The notes under the pieces are model-generated. The model was given only the letters and a program-made list of their open reading frames with translations, had not been told where the DNA came from and did no database searches. From positions 496,001 through 560,000 of the forward strand of contig KV918768.1 in assembly GCA_002049455.2 (NCBI GenBank): a stretch of 64,000 nucleotides of DNA, in the 5' to 3' direction. The first letter of the stretch is position 1. Every line of letters starts with the position of its first letter. The DNA comes from Porphyra umbilicalis (Eukaryota; Rhodophyta; Bangiophyceae; Bangiales; Bangiaceae). A program made the translations under genes and the position numbers. This document shows positions 23,547 through 34,815 of this stretch, piece by piece.

Positions 23547-24734
23547 CGGTTGCCGGTGGTGCCCGCTGTAGGTCTTGTCGGGGGTGCCCGCTGTAGAGCT
23601 GGAGTGGAGTGCCGACAGAGCCGGGCAGACTCGGGATGGCAAGGGGGCAGGGCATTATTGAGTGTGCAGCGTGTGTCCCGTAGCCGGTGCAGAGAGTGAG
23701 CAAAGGGGTGCTGTGGACCGCGGCAACGAGCGAGTACGTCAGGCCAGAACCAATGCCACCAACAGTCGGCTGCTTTTCATCAGTGTAGAGCAGGACGGGC
23801 ACAGCAGCGTGACGGGGGAAGCCTATCCATCGTCTGGCGCTAGAGAACCTGGGGACAAGGAATACCCATCCGGGCGGGCAACCAGCAGTTGAGCTGCCAA
23901 CGGGGAGGGCGAAGTCGATGTCGGAGGAGGGGTACAGTCGCACTGGACACAGGGCGGTGGTTGTGAGCGAGAGGCTGGCGGCGGGGGAGAGGTGAAGAGT
24001 GGCCAAGACAGCCGAGGGAGCGGCGGAAGTGGGAATAAAAGAGGCGAAGTCGCCGCCGGCAGCGTTGCCCACTTTCTATTGGTCTACAAGCTGCTGTCAG
24101 GTACCAGGAGGCACGCCAGCGGCGTTCGATAGCGTCGAGGAGCCTTGGCATCGTGGGCGCATGCTCTAAACAAAGCTTATCATGTGGACTTATGACCAAG
24201 CTGCCTGCCACGCCCGCGGGGTCCCCACAGGCATCGTTGACGCTTCCCGTGAAAGACTGGAGCCGAGGATACGGCGTACTGTCCGTGAATTTAGCCGCCA
24301 CTCAAAGCGAACTCCCTCGGGCCGCCTCCCCAACCAACCCACTGCTCTGGACGATCGCATCTCTTTCAATGGCGGCCTTTGATTAGGCCCTTTCCTCGAC
24401 TGACAGCGACGAAGTATGCCGAGAGCAGGTCAAGCTGCCGGCCGACGTCCTTTTTATTTGGTACCCTTCTGAATGCCTCGCCCACGGCACCCGTCATCCC
24501 TCGCACCACAGTGGCGACGAGCCCGCTCTCGGCTGTGTTGCCTCCGTTACACCTTCAGGCGGCCCCCAGCCACAGCCTTCTGTGAGTGGGGTGTGCGAAC
24601 CGCCCGACGACAGCAGACATTCGTTCGGAGTTCGTCCGCCTGACAATGCCCGGACAAAAGTGCTACGATTTCCGCGCGTTCGGCTTCGTCCCAGCACGTC
24701 GTGGTTTCGTTTGTGGGCACCAGGTTTGTGACGA
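23547..24734. other. Spacer downstream of the transposase
   Basis: No recognised gene. A minus-strand open frame (23494-24072, 192 codons) overlaps the transposase end in antisense and lacks any family signal. 24608-24715 is one of the TTCGTCCG/CGGACAAA motif clusters. GTGCCCGCTGTAG occurs twice, at about 23558 and 23585. Confidence 0.35.
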
Positions 24735-24827
24735 TGGGGGGGGGCAGGAGGGCAGGCGCCGTCCGGGCCCAGTGACCCCTGTGGCAGGACAGTCCTTCTC
24801 AGCCACGTAACTTCATTCGCTTTTAGC
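24735..24827. repeat. Dispersed repeat, segment B, copy 1
   Basis: Close copy of 51504-51594. Both start in a G run followed by GGCAGGCGCCGTC and end CAGTCCTTCTCAGCC, then a short spacer and TTCGCTTTTAGC. About 90% identical by eye. Confidence 0.8.
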
Positions 24828-25683
24828 ACAGCGCGTTGATGAAATCTCGTGTCAGGTTCCAAGGTATCTGCAACAAGGCCGAACCGTATTGCTGCTCGAC
24901 CCCTTTGCGTTCAGAGAGAGATCGAAAATGAGTACATAACTCCTCTTTGCCCAATCTTTAAGGAGAAGTTCACATCCTTCGAGACATATGTTGCGAGACT
25001 CGCCGCAATGATCCCTCGGAGGTCTCGGGGAAGAAGTGGAGCAAGACCCTGACGGAGGAAAGGATGTGACACCGGCCAGCATTGAGGATACATGCCAAAG
25101 ATGCATTGAAAGACACGGTCGCTTTATTGTTGCTCGGCGCGGGCACGGGTGGCAGAGCAGACACGAAATCGATAAGAAAGCCACGGTGTGCTACAGAGTC
25201 ACGCAGACATGTAGCTAACTGCACACAGCCGCAAACTCTGACAGAGCTACAGGCCACCGGACAACAGCAAGCTCACCATGTCAGCGACTCGCGGACACCA
25301 CGCATGCATGTGCGTATGACACAAGTTACTCGACTTCGATGTCAGCAACACCCATTGGTTTGCAAAGAAACAGAAGCCAAGAAAGAGGAAGCCATCGCAC
25401 ATATGCATGGTAAGGATACATGGGGGACGGGCGAGCGAACACGAAAAAGAAGTACGTGGTCAGTTCATCCAACCCATCCACCACCCACCCACCGCGCGCG
25501 TCACACTATCCACACTGCGCCAGTGTGGATCCCCACCCAATCGCCACCACCACTAGTCCAGCGACTGCAAACGTCGTCCGGCCCGTCGTAGAGTGACTCC
25601 CCCCCGCCCCCGTGCGAGCTGGAGAGAATTCGTGGGATGGAGGGGATGCAGATAAGAATACGACAGGAACGAGGGCGGTCGGC
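24828..25683. other. Spacer without recognised features
   Basis: Less GC-rich than the surroundings. Short open frames only; nothing recognisable on either strand. Confidence 0.4.
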
Positions 25684-25830
25684 AGGAGGGTGGGCGGGGC
25701 GATCGAACAGAGGGTGGCCGGGGCTTCCGGCCAGGAGGGTGGGTGGGGCGGTCGACCAGAGGGTGGGCGGGGCGGTCCGCCAGGAGGGTGGGCCGAGCGG
25801 TCGGCCAGGAGAGCGAGCGGGGATGTTGGC
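25684..25830. repeat. Minisatellite, about 25-bp unit
   Basis: About six degenerate copies of AGGAGGGTGGGCGGGGCGGT followed by CGACC or CCGCC. Unit length alternates between roughly 24 and 25 bp. G-rich on the plus strand; open frames across it are repetitive and not credible. Confidence 0.7.
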
Positions 25831-26649
25831 AGCACTTGTGCACTTGGGCGGCAGCCAGGAGCGGGGCTGGGGGCAGCATGGCAGTCACCTGCACACATGC
25901 CGAGGGCGCGCATTGGCGCCGCCCAGCACTTCGAATTATTACTAATCGCCCCGCTATCCCCAAGCACAAGGCTTGACGTTTTCCAGCCCGCTGGTTGGCT
26001 GCCCGGTTGACCGGGGGCGCATCCTGGGTCCCCATTGGTAGCAGACTATCATGCCAACAGGTACTGAACAAAGTCTGGCTGACACAAGCTACGACGGTGA
26101 GGCGTCCGAGCAGAGGTCTCCATGTGCCCGCAAGAATGCATACTGTGTACGCCAAGTCTGCCTTGAACTGGGTGTGAAGGGTGCCGTTTGATCGCGCAAG
26201 GAGGACCTGCCCCATGACCCTGCCAGAGCTCTGCACGGCAATGCCAGCAGCCGTCCCACTCTAGCGACACCGTTTGCGCCCCCATCCTCCCCGACCCCCT
26301 CGGCATGTATGTGCAGCCCCCCTCGCCCCCCCCCCCCTGCCAGCAGGAGAAAGGAGTGGGAGAGGACAGGAAAGGAGGCAAGCACAAGTGTCCGTGGTTG
26401 GGCGGTGCCCGCAGCTATTGGGAGTAGACGAGTACGCACATGGGTAGGGGTGACCAGGTGGGTGGGGTAAGAAGGTCTCTGGGGGTGTCAGAAAGCCTTC
26501 TCAGACAGAGCCTTTTAGAGATCGACACAGCGACATTTGCGAGGATGGTGTCACGAGGTTTGCTGCATGGAAAAACATTTCTCTCACGACCTCTCACGGT
26601 TCGCATATATTTTAAGTTCTCCGTGACCCAATTTGACAACGTGCTGTGA
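25831..26649. other. Spacer without recognised features
   Basis: No gene or element boundary recognised. A C-rich run lies at about 26323-26337. Confidence 0.35.
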
Positions 26650-26803
26650 GCGTCATCGCGACCCTTCCAACACTGACACGCCCTCAGAACCATGAGGACA
26701 CGAATGCAGACTGCCACCTCTGAAACGGAGAGCAAGTCCCTTGATCTAAGTATATGTGTGCATCACTACACTTTGAGAGCACCCTGTCCTAAAGGCCAGG
26801 GAA
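26650..26803. repeat. Dispersed repeat, segment C, copy 1
   Basis: 154 bp, the same length as 51593-51746, with four mismatches seen, all in the first 50 bp. It runs from GCGTCATCGCGACCCTTC to CCTAAAGGCCAGGGAA. The high identity means these two copies are recent relative to segments A and B. Confidence 0.85.
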
Positions 26804-28825
26804 TACTGAGCTGAATCAGCTGTCTCTTATATTTAACGAGAACGCACTGTATTAGACCATGGTGGAAACGGCGGCGGGAGGGATGCTTCGTGTCCAGGAC
26901 GTGCAGTCACGGGCATCTTGTAACACACCTGAGGATCGTTTCATTGTACAGTACACCGCTGTGTATGTCTACTGCCATCGCGATACGCCTATTGGTATTG
27001 GTTGTGACCAGGTCTTGCTCGCGGTCACCTTCCGAAAAGAAGCAGCTTTTGCCATGGCTACGCACTAAAACATAGCTCAGTGACCAGTAGTAAATGAGCT
27101 CCGACGCACCCACCCGCGCCAGCCAACGTGTGCGACTACTGATGAGCGGCGCTCCACGGCGGGCAGCAGCAGCGCGGCGCCCATCGTCGTTGCGTAGCGG
27201 GCTGCCTGCCCTGCGATGGGTGCCGGCCGTCCACCTTCCAAGGCATACCACCGTAAGAAGGCATAGAACGGGGAGGTGGACGTTAGTCGCTGTCCCCGCC
27301 ACCCCAGGAGGATGAGCCTGATGGCTGATGCAATGCGCGACGCGTGCCACTGTTGCGCGGCCTCGTGATGCGGGTTTTGGTGTCGTCGGGGTGGATCGCT
27401 GTTCTGTTGACACTGTGACAGTCAAGTCGTCTGTGGTGGCAGCCACATGACCGGCGGGGCAAACACGGCAGGTGGGATACCACACTCCATGACGGGGTCG
27501 GATCTCCACCGTGACGCGACGTCTCCGTCATCCCCCCCCACCGCGTTCGGGGCCGTCAGCAACACCCAACGTCAGTGATGGGACGGGGGGGGGGTGCTCC
27601 GACCTCGCGCACGACGCACCGTTCGCGTCGGGCAGCGTCGGGCACGGCCGGCCAGCGGGCAAGGGAGGCGAGCAGAAGTAAGGTCAAGACGGCCCGAGCG
27701 CCCCGGCGCGAACACGCCCGCCGTTCGTGCGTGCCGGACAGCGAGTGGCGAGGCGGACGTGGCTGCCAAGCGGTGCCCGAGCGACCTCGTGCCGCCGGCG
27801 GTCGGTCTGGCGCGTGCCGCGGCGGGCGCACGAGCGGCGCCATTGCGTGCGCGCGGGAAAACTGTCGCGTGTCGTGGCCAAGCGGCGCGGCGCCATGGCG
27901 GTTGCGCCCACCGCCCCGACCAGGGCGCTTGTTTTTAGCCAAGATGGGCAGAAGGCGGGCGGGAACCACCCGCCGGCGCACCGGCCGCGATACCCCGACC
28001 CGATGGCCACTTCTGACACCTCCATGCAAGTCCGACGTCTGGGCCTCGCGATTGGACTTTCCGTTGCGGGCCCCCCATCGCTCCGTGGGCTGCCGCCGGG
28101 GCATCGCGTTGGATCCGTGGTGGAGGCGCCCGTCGAGGCGCCCGTCGAGGCGCCCGCAGGTGCGCGGTGAGACGTGGCGCCGCCTCTCGCGGGCCATGCA
28201 CGGGATCGCCGACCCGTGCGACGCTTCCACGCCAACAGACTCGCGTGGGCGAGCGAGCTGGCGGCGCAGGCGTGTCTTTAGTTACGGGGCCTTGCATTCC
28301 TATATTGGACGCGGTTCCCGCGGCCCCGCTGCGGCTCGCCCGTTTGGCGCCCTGCCATCCACGCCCACCCGCCCGTCTCTGGCCGTTGACGATGTCGACG
28401 CGACTGCCGTCGTACCAATTCACTGCCATTGCCCGCCGTTGGGGAGCGTTTCTAGGGGGTGTCCCGCGCCGCGGGCCAGTATTGACGCCAAATCGGCGAC
28501 GGGATCGCCATCAAGCAGCACGTTTCGTCCAGCCGCTGGCCAGCGCATCGTCGGAAATTGGGTGCCCTCGAACGAACGCTCATTCTTGTCCGCTTCTCGT
28601 TCGGGCTACATCCACCGGACAAATTGACATTCGTCAGCCGCAGCGATCTGCAGTCGTCCGGTGAGACGAGCGGCCGAACAAAAGGCCTTTCGTCCGGACA
28701 AACGTTGGCGCCCAAAACACAGCTCGGCACCCTCCTGACAGTACTTCTTCCGGTGCTGCAATTTCTCTATTGATGATGACGACTAAGACTGCTAAGCTAA
28801 GGACACCGGTCCTCTGCCTCTCCAC
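26804..28825. other. Spacer with element relics
   Basis: 26835-26852 carries AACGAGAACGCACTGTATTA, the reverse complement of an end related to the foldback element at 9545. 27540-28550 is GC-rich with overlapping open frames on both strands and no family signal. 28127-28157 has three copies of GAGGCGCCCGTC. 28556-28716 is a TTCGTCCGG-type cluster whose ends (TTGGGTGCC and GGCGCCCAA) are loosely inverted. Confidence 0.35.
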
Positions 28826-28828
28826 CTT

Positions 28829-28984
28829 CCCCCTCCCCGCCGTCCCCCTCCCCGCCGTCCCCCTCCCCGCCGTCCCCCTCCCCGCCGTCCCCCTCCCCGC
28901 CGACCCCCTTCCCGCCGTCCCCCTCCCCACCGTCCCCCTCCCCGCCGTCCCCCTCCCCGCCGTCCCCTCCCCGCCGTCCCCCAC
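28829..28984. repeat. Minisatellite, 15-bp unit
   Basis: About ten tandem copies of CCCTCCCCGCCGTCC with a few substitutions (GCCGACC, CACCGTC) and shortened units near the end. Pyrimidine-rich on the plus strand. Since 15 is a multiple of three, it creates open frames that are not genes. Confidence 0.9.
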
Positions 28985-30280
28985 CCCACCTTGCCCCTCC
29001 CTCCCCACGCCTCAACTCTCCACACTTCCCTGCACCTTCCCCTTCTTGCTCACGTCCAGACCTCGTCCCTTTCGACCTCCCGCCGCCCGCCCACCGCTGC
29101 CCCCCCCCCACCGACGCCGCTGTCCTCCTCCACGTCCACCGCTGTCGACGTCCGCAGCCACTGCCGCTCCCCCGCGTCGTAAAACTTGCGCCTCCACAGT
29201 ATCCTCCATCTCTTGTCCGCTGCTGCCGCCCCAGATGCACGAAGGCTCTTTCGGCAGCATGGCAACCAGAGTGCGTGAGTGTCGACCAGGGGAGGATGGC
29301 GGACATGGAAGAGTCAGCCAAGGCAAGGACTGCCCTGTCAGTAAGATGTGTCGGTTGCTCTCGTAGAGCTCGCCCCTCTCATGTAGCTTCCACTCCAGAC
29401 CGGCACACCTCTCCTTGCCACGGCAAGACCGTACGACAGGCACGGTTGGGTGCGCCCATGTTTGAAAAATCAAACACCTAACGTCTTCATCAATACAATA
29501 GTTTGTCTGCGGTCGATTGCAGGACGCTCTCATGATGCTCCAGGAGCGCCTTCTCATTCGGACTTGGAGTTGCACCAGCACTCGCGGCTTGACTTGTCTC
29601 ATAGAGTTGGTGACCTTGCCGCCAGAGGGACTCTGATTGGCCATGTTTGTTTTTGTCAAGATCTGGGACTGTCATGGATATCGACATCGAGCCGGGCTGG
29701 CTGTGTGTATGCCTCTCACAGAGGCCTGGACAAGCACCTCTCTGACAGGTCGCTGTGGGCGGATTGTAACTCTGTCGGACGAAAACCGGGGAACATCCGG
29801 CGTTCGTTCGCCGGACGAACACTCGAACAAAAGCCGAACGACTTCGTGCCGTTCGGGTTCGTCCTGTGCCGTTTGGGTTTCGTCAGGCGGCACCGGGTTT
29901 TCGACGATGGCCGCGGACGTGAGTCTTCGGCCCGGCGCTGAGCTGCGCCTGTTCGAAGTGCAACAAGCACACGCCACTGCTAAATCTACGACGAAATTGA
30001 CAGGCCCGGGTCGGGCCTTCAAAAGAAGACTGAGCCACTGCCTATTTGTGTACCGAACTGATCATGTCAGAACACATTCATAAAAATAGTGACTTTATGT
30101 GGTTGATGGCACATTAAGACACCTGGGTTCATCGAGACACATTGACATGGTCAGCTTTAGGCGACGACATCTGATCGCGAAGTCTTTTTCAGCGACGTGA
30201 TCGAGGAGGCGATGGCGGTTGGCCTCGTCAGCCACAGCTATAGTAATTGTCCTCGTTGCTCCGCTGCCCCACGGGACGTG
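28985..30280. other. Spacer with repeat relics
   Basis: 29750-29900 is a TTCGTCCGG/CGGACGAA cluster resembling those near 10300, 24650 and 28600. Minus-strand open frames at 29012-29659 and 29490-29822 have mixed composition, but I recognise no family. Confidence 0.35.
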
Positions 30281-30604
30281 CTAATCGAGGTCATATCTTC
30301 TAAAGAGAAGAGGAGGCGGACATAATATCTGAACCGCCCCAAGCGTGCCTCGCTCCTTGTCCCGTTCTCGGGCAACATATTTGGATAAAAGCTCGAGGAG
30401 ATCTGGGGGACCCGACAACGGCAAGGCGGCGTTTAGGAGCGTCGGGCCAGCCGCATGACCATGGGAATCCCAGAGACAGTCAACATGCGTCGGTGGCTCT
30501 GCAAAGGCAATGCAGTCTCTTGAGGCAAAGCAGCGGCCAGGGAGTGATGGATGGCCGGCACTGGACAGACCGTATGGTCGGCCCAGCGACACCCATCCTT
30601 TCAT
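30281..30604 (-). other. Open frame of 107 codons, possible gene relic
   Basis: The composition is unlike the GC-driven shadow frames around it: balanced, with a stretch (GPTLLNAALPLSGPPDLLELL) faintly like one ankyrin-type helix-turn-helix unit. A single weak unit is not enough to call a family. It lies in a less GC-rich stretch without neighbouring exons that I could connect. Confidence 0.2.
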
Positions 30605-33154
30605 TTGGCTGCCCTCAAGACTGCTGATAAAGCCAGTTGATGCCTCTTCGTTGTCGATGTACTGCCCATCCTCCTAGGTCATGCCAAGGGACGAGAGCGG
30701 CCGTGGGCTGATTGTGTTTCTGACAGGTGAATGTTCTGTGGTCTACACTGACAACTCCTGCCCCGTGAGAAACTGCGTATCAAGACACGATGTTGTTCAA
30801 CGAAAGAAAACGATGTCAACTGTCAGAATGGACAAATAACAAATCAGGGTCTCCAAACGGATTATCAAACAGCATCCCTTCATGCCAGAAAGTAGGGGTC
30901 AGTACCGTTGCGAATTTAATGGACAGTCATCTTTTCACTTGAAACCCTGTTCGAAATCATCCATATGTATATGCTCCCTGGATCGTGCGAGGCAGGCGCT
31001 GACCTGCCATTACTGTTGACACGTCGACCGGGAGTCAAACGGTCGACGCACGATTGGCAGGCAGGCACGGCCTCCGAGAGATCGCCTGTCGAACCAGGGG
31101 TCAATGACACAGGTACAGAGAAGCCAGCCACTTCAGCGAGAAGGCGATACCACCAGGCCTCCAGGCGATGAAGCAGGACTAGTTTCCTCATCCGTGGCGC
31201 TTCCGTTGAGACACGTGGTTGACGCGCGGCAGCATGACAGCCTCGTTGACTCGTTGGCTGGCTGTGGCTCACAATATTGCGGCGATCAATGGCCTGCTCG
31301 ACGACCCCCCTCCTTTCACGGCGCTTGGCCATGGGTGTGCCCCCTTGGCGCCCCCGCGCCGCTGAATTGAAAGCGGGTGGCCACGGTCACGGCTGCCGTC
31401 AGCGGCTGCGTGAATCGATGTGGCGGCGGTTTTTGGACGATTGGCGGGTGCCGACACGGCGCTTCCGGTCTGTGTACGACTCGCAAAACGGCTGCCGCCG
31501 CGTGGCGTCCACAGCTGCGGAGGGTGGGTGCCCTCAACCGTGCCGGACGAGTGGTCGCCACGCGTCTGCCGTCCGAGCGTCTGCTGCTCCGACTGCCGCC
31601 TCCGGCGGGCCGGCAGCCCACTGCCACCGTGGTCCGCTGTGTGGCTGGATCATGGGGGTGGCGCTTGTCAGCAGGCGCTGCCCTCGGCTCGCCGGCGTGG
31701 CGGCGGACGGCGCCGCGTCGCAGCGTCTGGGACGTCAGGGGCTCTGAGAGAGGACGGAGAGAAGCCACGCGGCTGCGGCGGCGTCGGGTGGGGCTCAGTG
31801 TCGCCCCAATCCCCCCGTCGGCCGCGCCCCCCACCACGTGCAGCGGTGGGGGGGGGGCCGCGGCGGCCGGGCCGCAATCTGGGAAGCGCCGGTCCGCGGC
31901 TCACCGCTCCCCGAAGTTTCACCCGCGTGCCCCCCGTGCCGTGTCGGTTTGGGAAGGGGTGGGGTTCAGCCGCCGCGGCTGCCGCGTGCAGGCGATGTGG
32001 ATCGGTGCGGCGGGTGGCCTGCCAAGGAACGCGACGGCGGCGCGTCCAATGTGCCCCGAGGTGCCGCCATCCGGGCCGACGGCCGGGTCGACCTGTGCCC
32101 AACTGTCGAGTGGCCGGCGCCGCCGCGGCCGCCACCGTTGCATCATCGGCAGCCGCTGCTGTCGCCTGCGCGACCATGCGTCGTGTCCCCTCCTCCCCCT
32201 CCTGGGCATTGATTGTCCTCAGTCGCCCTGGCGAAATACTGGTGTTCGTGGCCGCCGCGCTGGCCGCGTCCTTGCACTCCCCCACCAAACCGCGCGCATC
32301 ATGCTGGGTGGATGATCCAACCAACCCGCCGCCCAAAGTGATTGCCAGCAACAGGGACGAACGGGCAGTTGCATTCGAAAGCCCGCCAACCTACCGCAGC
32401 CCCCCGCCGCGAGCTGTGGTGGCGTCTCGCCGGTTCTTCGGCCGGGCTACTTTGCCTGATGCGACAACGACTGGGGGGGTAGGAGGGGAGAGCACGTACG
32501 AGTTGTGGTGTTCTGTTGCCCCCCGCTGGCGTGCCCGCGCGTGGGTATCGCAGCAGAGCACCCGCCATGTGTCGCGGCAGGAAGGAGTGGGGTGCCGTCG
32601 ACGGCCGCGGGGCGTGCAGCGACAGAGCGTTGCTGCGCAACCCACTCAGATGCGCGGTCGCCGCCCTCCTCCCGCTTCCCGGACCGCTCTGCGAGTGACT
32701 GCGTGTCCGCCGCCGCTACTGCCGGTGACGGTCGCTGCCCGTCGAGTGTGCGGCCGGACGCCAGACTCGCGCAGTCACGACAGGGGGCGGCGGGATTGTC
32801 ACGCGCGGCGGCTCGGCAGCAGCGGGCGCAACCTCAGTCCCGGCCGCCCACACGTTCGTCGGCGGTGGGATGCGGGGGGGGCTTGGAGTGGAGGGTGCCC
32901 ATGGTCGGCCCGCCTACTTGAGGCGCACCACACCGAGAGGAAGGAGCGTCGCCTGAACACTCAGCCGACATCACTCCTACGCAACAGCCGCTTGTACCGT
33001 CCATCAGACACCCCCACAGACGCGGACGTGGCCAGCAGCCGCAGCTGCCTCAACGACCCGCCTCGTCTCCTTCCATCCCAGCCCGGCCGCCTACCATTTT
33101 TTTGCCCGTGCTCCTGCTCCCACTTCCCCATAAACCCCTCGCGCCTTGGTCGCC
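30605..33154. other. Long spacer upstream of the LPMO-like gene
   Basis: 30605-31300 is comparatively AT-rich and featureless. 31300-32990 is GC-rich with long overlapping open frames on both strands (up to 689 codons on plus, 31420-33489, which runs into the next gene out of frame). They are Arg/Pro/Ala-rich and have no family signal. The last 150 bp should hold the promoter; a T run at 33098-33104 is the only feature seen. Confidence 0.35.
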
Positions 33155-34438
33155 ATGTCTTCTTCCTCTGGTTCCCCTGCCCGGCGGTGCCGGCGGGTCC
33201 TCTCCACCGCGCTCGCGGGCGCTGCCGCGCTCGCTGCCGCCGTCTCCCTTCCGGCTCCCACCGAGGCACACAGCTTCCTCTCCATGCCGGTGCCCATGAG
33301 CCGCATGCACGGGTGCCGCATGGGCACGTCGACGCTGTCGGGCAATGGCCCGCAGGCCGGGCGCCTCGGCCGCTGCCCCGGGCCGTGCCCCAACAGCGAC
33401 TTCCGGCCCGACACGAGCCCTGGCAACCCCGCCGCCGTCTACCGCCGCGGCGGCAGGTACCAGGTACGGTGGACACGCAACAACCATGAAGGTGGCTTTA
33501 CCCGCTGGGCTCTCGTTCCCATCAACCAGATGAACAACAAGGCGGCGCATCAGAAGTTTGCGTTTCACTGGAGCTGCTGGAACATCAACCGCTTCACGTG
33601 CAACCGGATGGACCACCAGCGTGACTGCCAGTACGACCGCAACAATAAGGCGTTCAAGGACCACATCCGGATCCCCGCCAACCTACCCAACGGAGACTAT
33701 GTGCTCGGCTGGTCATGGTATGGCGGCGGACGCACGGGCGGCCGGGCGCACTTTGGTGACTACTTTGACTGCAGCTACGTGCGCGTTGAGGGTGGCAAGC
33801 CGCTCCAGGAGAAGCACATCCCGACATTTGCAGGCCGCGGCTGCCACGCGACCGTCAACCGACCGGGCGTGTGCAAAAGCGAGCCCTGCAGGCCCCTCCG
33901 CAAGGTGACGTTCAAGCGCCCCGCCGAGTTTGATGGCCGCACCCCGCCGCCCATCTACGCGTCGAGCTTTGGCGCGCCGTCCGACAACTTCAAGTTTGAC
34001 GTGTCAGCCATCAGCCAGAGCGTTTTCACCGAGCCCAAGGTGCGGGTGAGCCCCAAGGTGCGGGTGACGGGCCTGCGGGTGGCCAACATCCGCAACCGGG
34101 TGGCGCGCTACGACATTACCTTCAAAAGGACGGTGCTTGTCGGCTCCAAGGTCGGGGTGACCTTGGTCGCCCAAACATCGGGACACGTCAAGAAGATTGA
34201 GTGGTTCGTCAATGGCCTGAAAGTCTTCACCGACCGCAAGGCACCCTTCACCATTGCCGGCGACCGCGGGTGGCAGTACTACAAGTGGGAGCATCCGCTG
34301 TTTGAGCGCCGCCTCCGCGTGACGGCCAAGGCGACGGGATATTCGGGCTTCCGCAACTGGCTGTCCAGAGAGGTGGTGTTTGTGCGCGCGCACAATGACT
34401 ACTACCTCGGCAACTGGACGCCGAAGGCGGACAAGTAG
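33155..34438 (+). CDS. Secreted LPMO-like copper protein with C-terminal beta domain
   Basis: 427 residues, no intron. The Met at 33155 (GCCATGT) is chosen over one nine bases upstream because of context. Residues 1-38 are a signal peptide (Arg-rich start, Leu/Ala core), and cleavage after TEA would expose His39. A mature N-terminal His in HSFLSMPVPMSR, a second His in WTRNNHEGGF (His111) and a late LPNGDYVLGWSWY...HFGDYFDC block (178-206, with Tyr203 or Phe204 in the axial position) match the copper histidine brace of lytic polysaccharide monooxygenases (AA-type). These enzymes oxidatively cleave polysaccharides outside the cell. About 295-420 look like an Ig-like beta domain (VEWF-type core KKIEWFVNGLKVF). 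Many Cys pairs suit the secretory pathway. The family number and substrate are not determined. It converges with the kinase gene downstream. Confidence 0.75.
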   Translation: MSSSSGSPARRCRRVLSTALAGAAALAAAVSLPAPTEAHSFLSMPVPMSRMHGCRMGTSTLSGNGPQAGRLGRCPGPCPNSDFRPDTSPGNPAAVYRRGGRYQVRWTRNNHEGGFTRWALVPINQMNNKAAHQKFAFHWSCWNINRFTCNRMDHQRDCQYDRNNKAFKDHIRIPANLPNGDYVLGWSWYGGGRTGGRAHFGDYFDCSYVRVEGGKPLQEKHIPTFAGRGCHATVNRPGVCKSEPCRPLRKVTFKRPAEFDGRTPPPIYASSFGAPSDNFKFDVSAISQSVFTEPKVRVSPKVRVTGLRVANIRNRVARYDITFKRTVLVGSKVGVTLVAQTSGHVKKIEWFVNGLKVFTDRKAPFTIAGDRGWQYYKWEHPLFERRLRVTAKATGYSGFRNWLSREVVFVRAHNDYYLGNWTPKADK

Positions 34439-34815
34439 ACGACAAGTATCGCCGTCGGTCATCTCTTTCACCCCACCCCCTCTACTCCACCCCCTCTACT
34501 CCACTCCCCCCCCCTCATGAACCCGCCACTTCCCCCGCCCCGGTGCTAGGAGCTGAGCAGTGGATACCCTCCACCGCGCGGCGTGCCGGGGAGGTGTGTA
34601 GCAGTCACCAGACGCCCGTGACTGTCGTCACCCATGTGCTGCGGGCACCCCCTCCGCTTGGACGAGGGCCTCGCGGGTGTCGACCTCCCGTCACCTGTGC
34701 TGTCACCCAATGGGCTGTGCCGCCTGCCGATCGGTGTCCTCTGCGTTTGACGCTGCGTGCGCATGTGCGTACCCCTGATTATAACAACTGAATCCCTGCA
34801 ACCTCCCCGCTCGCC
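34439..34815. other. Convergent intergenic region
   Basis: 377 bp between two genes that end towards each other, so it should contain both poly(A) regions. A short repeat of CTCTACTCCAC occurs at about 34478-34506. No clear polyadenylation signal was seen. Confidence 0.4.

Noticed and set aside
23494-24072. Minus-strand open frame of 192 codons
   Set aside because: Overlaps the transposase end in antisense, and no family or partner exon was seen.
31420-33489. Plus-strand open frame of 689 codons
   Set aside because: No family signal, composition typical of chance frames here, and it runs out of frame into the LPMO-like gene.
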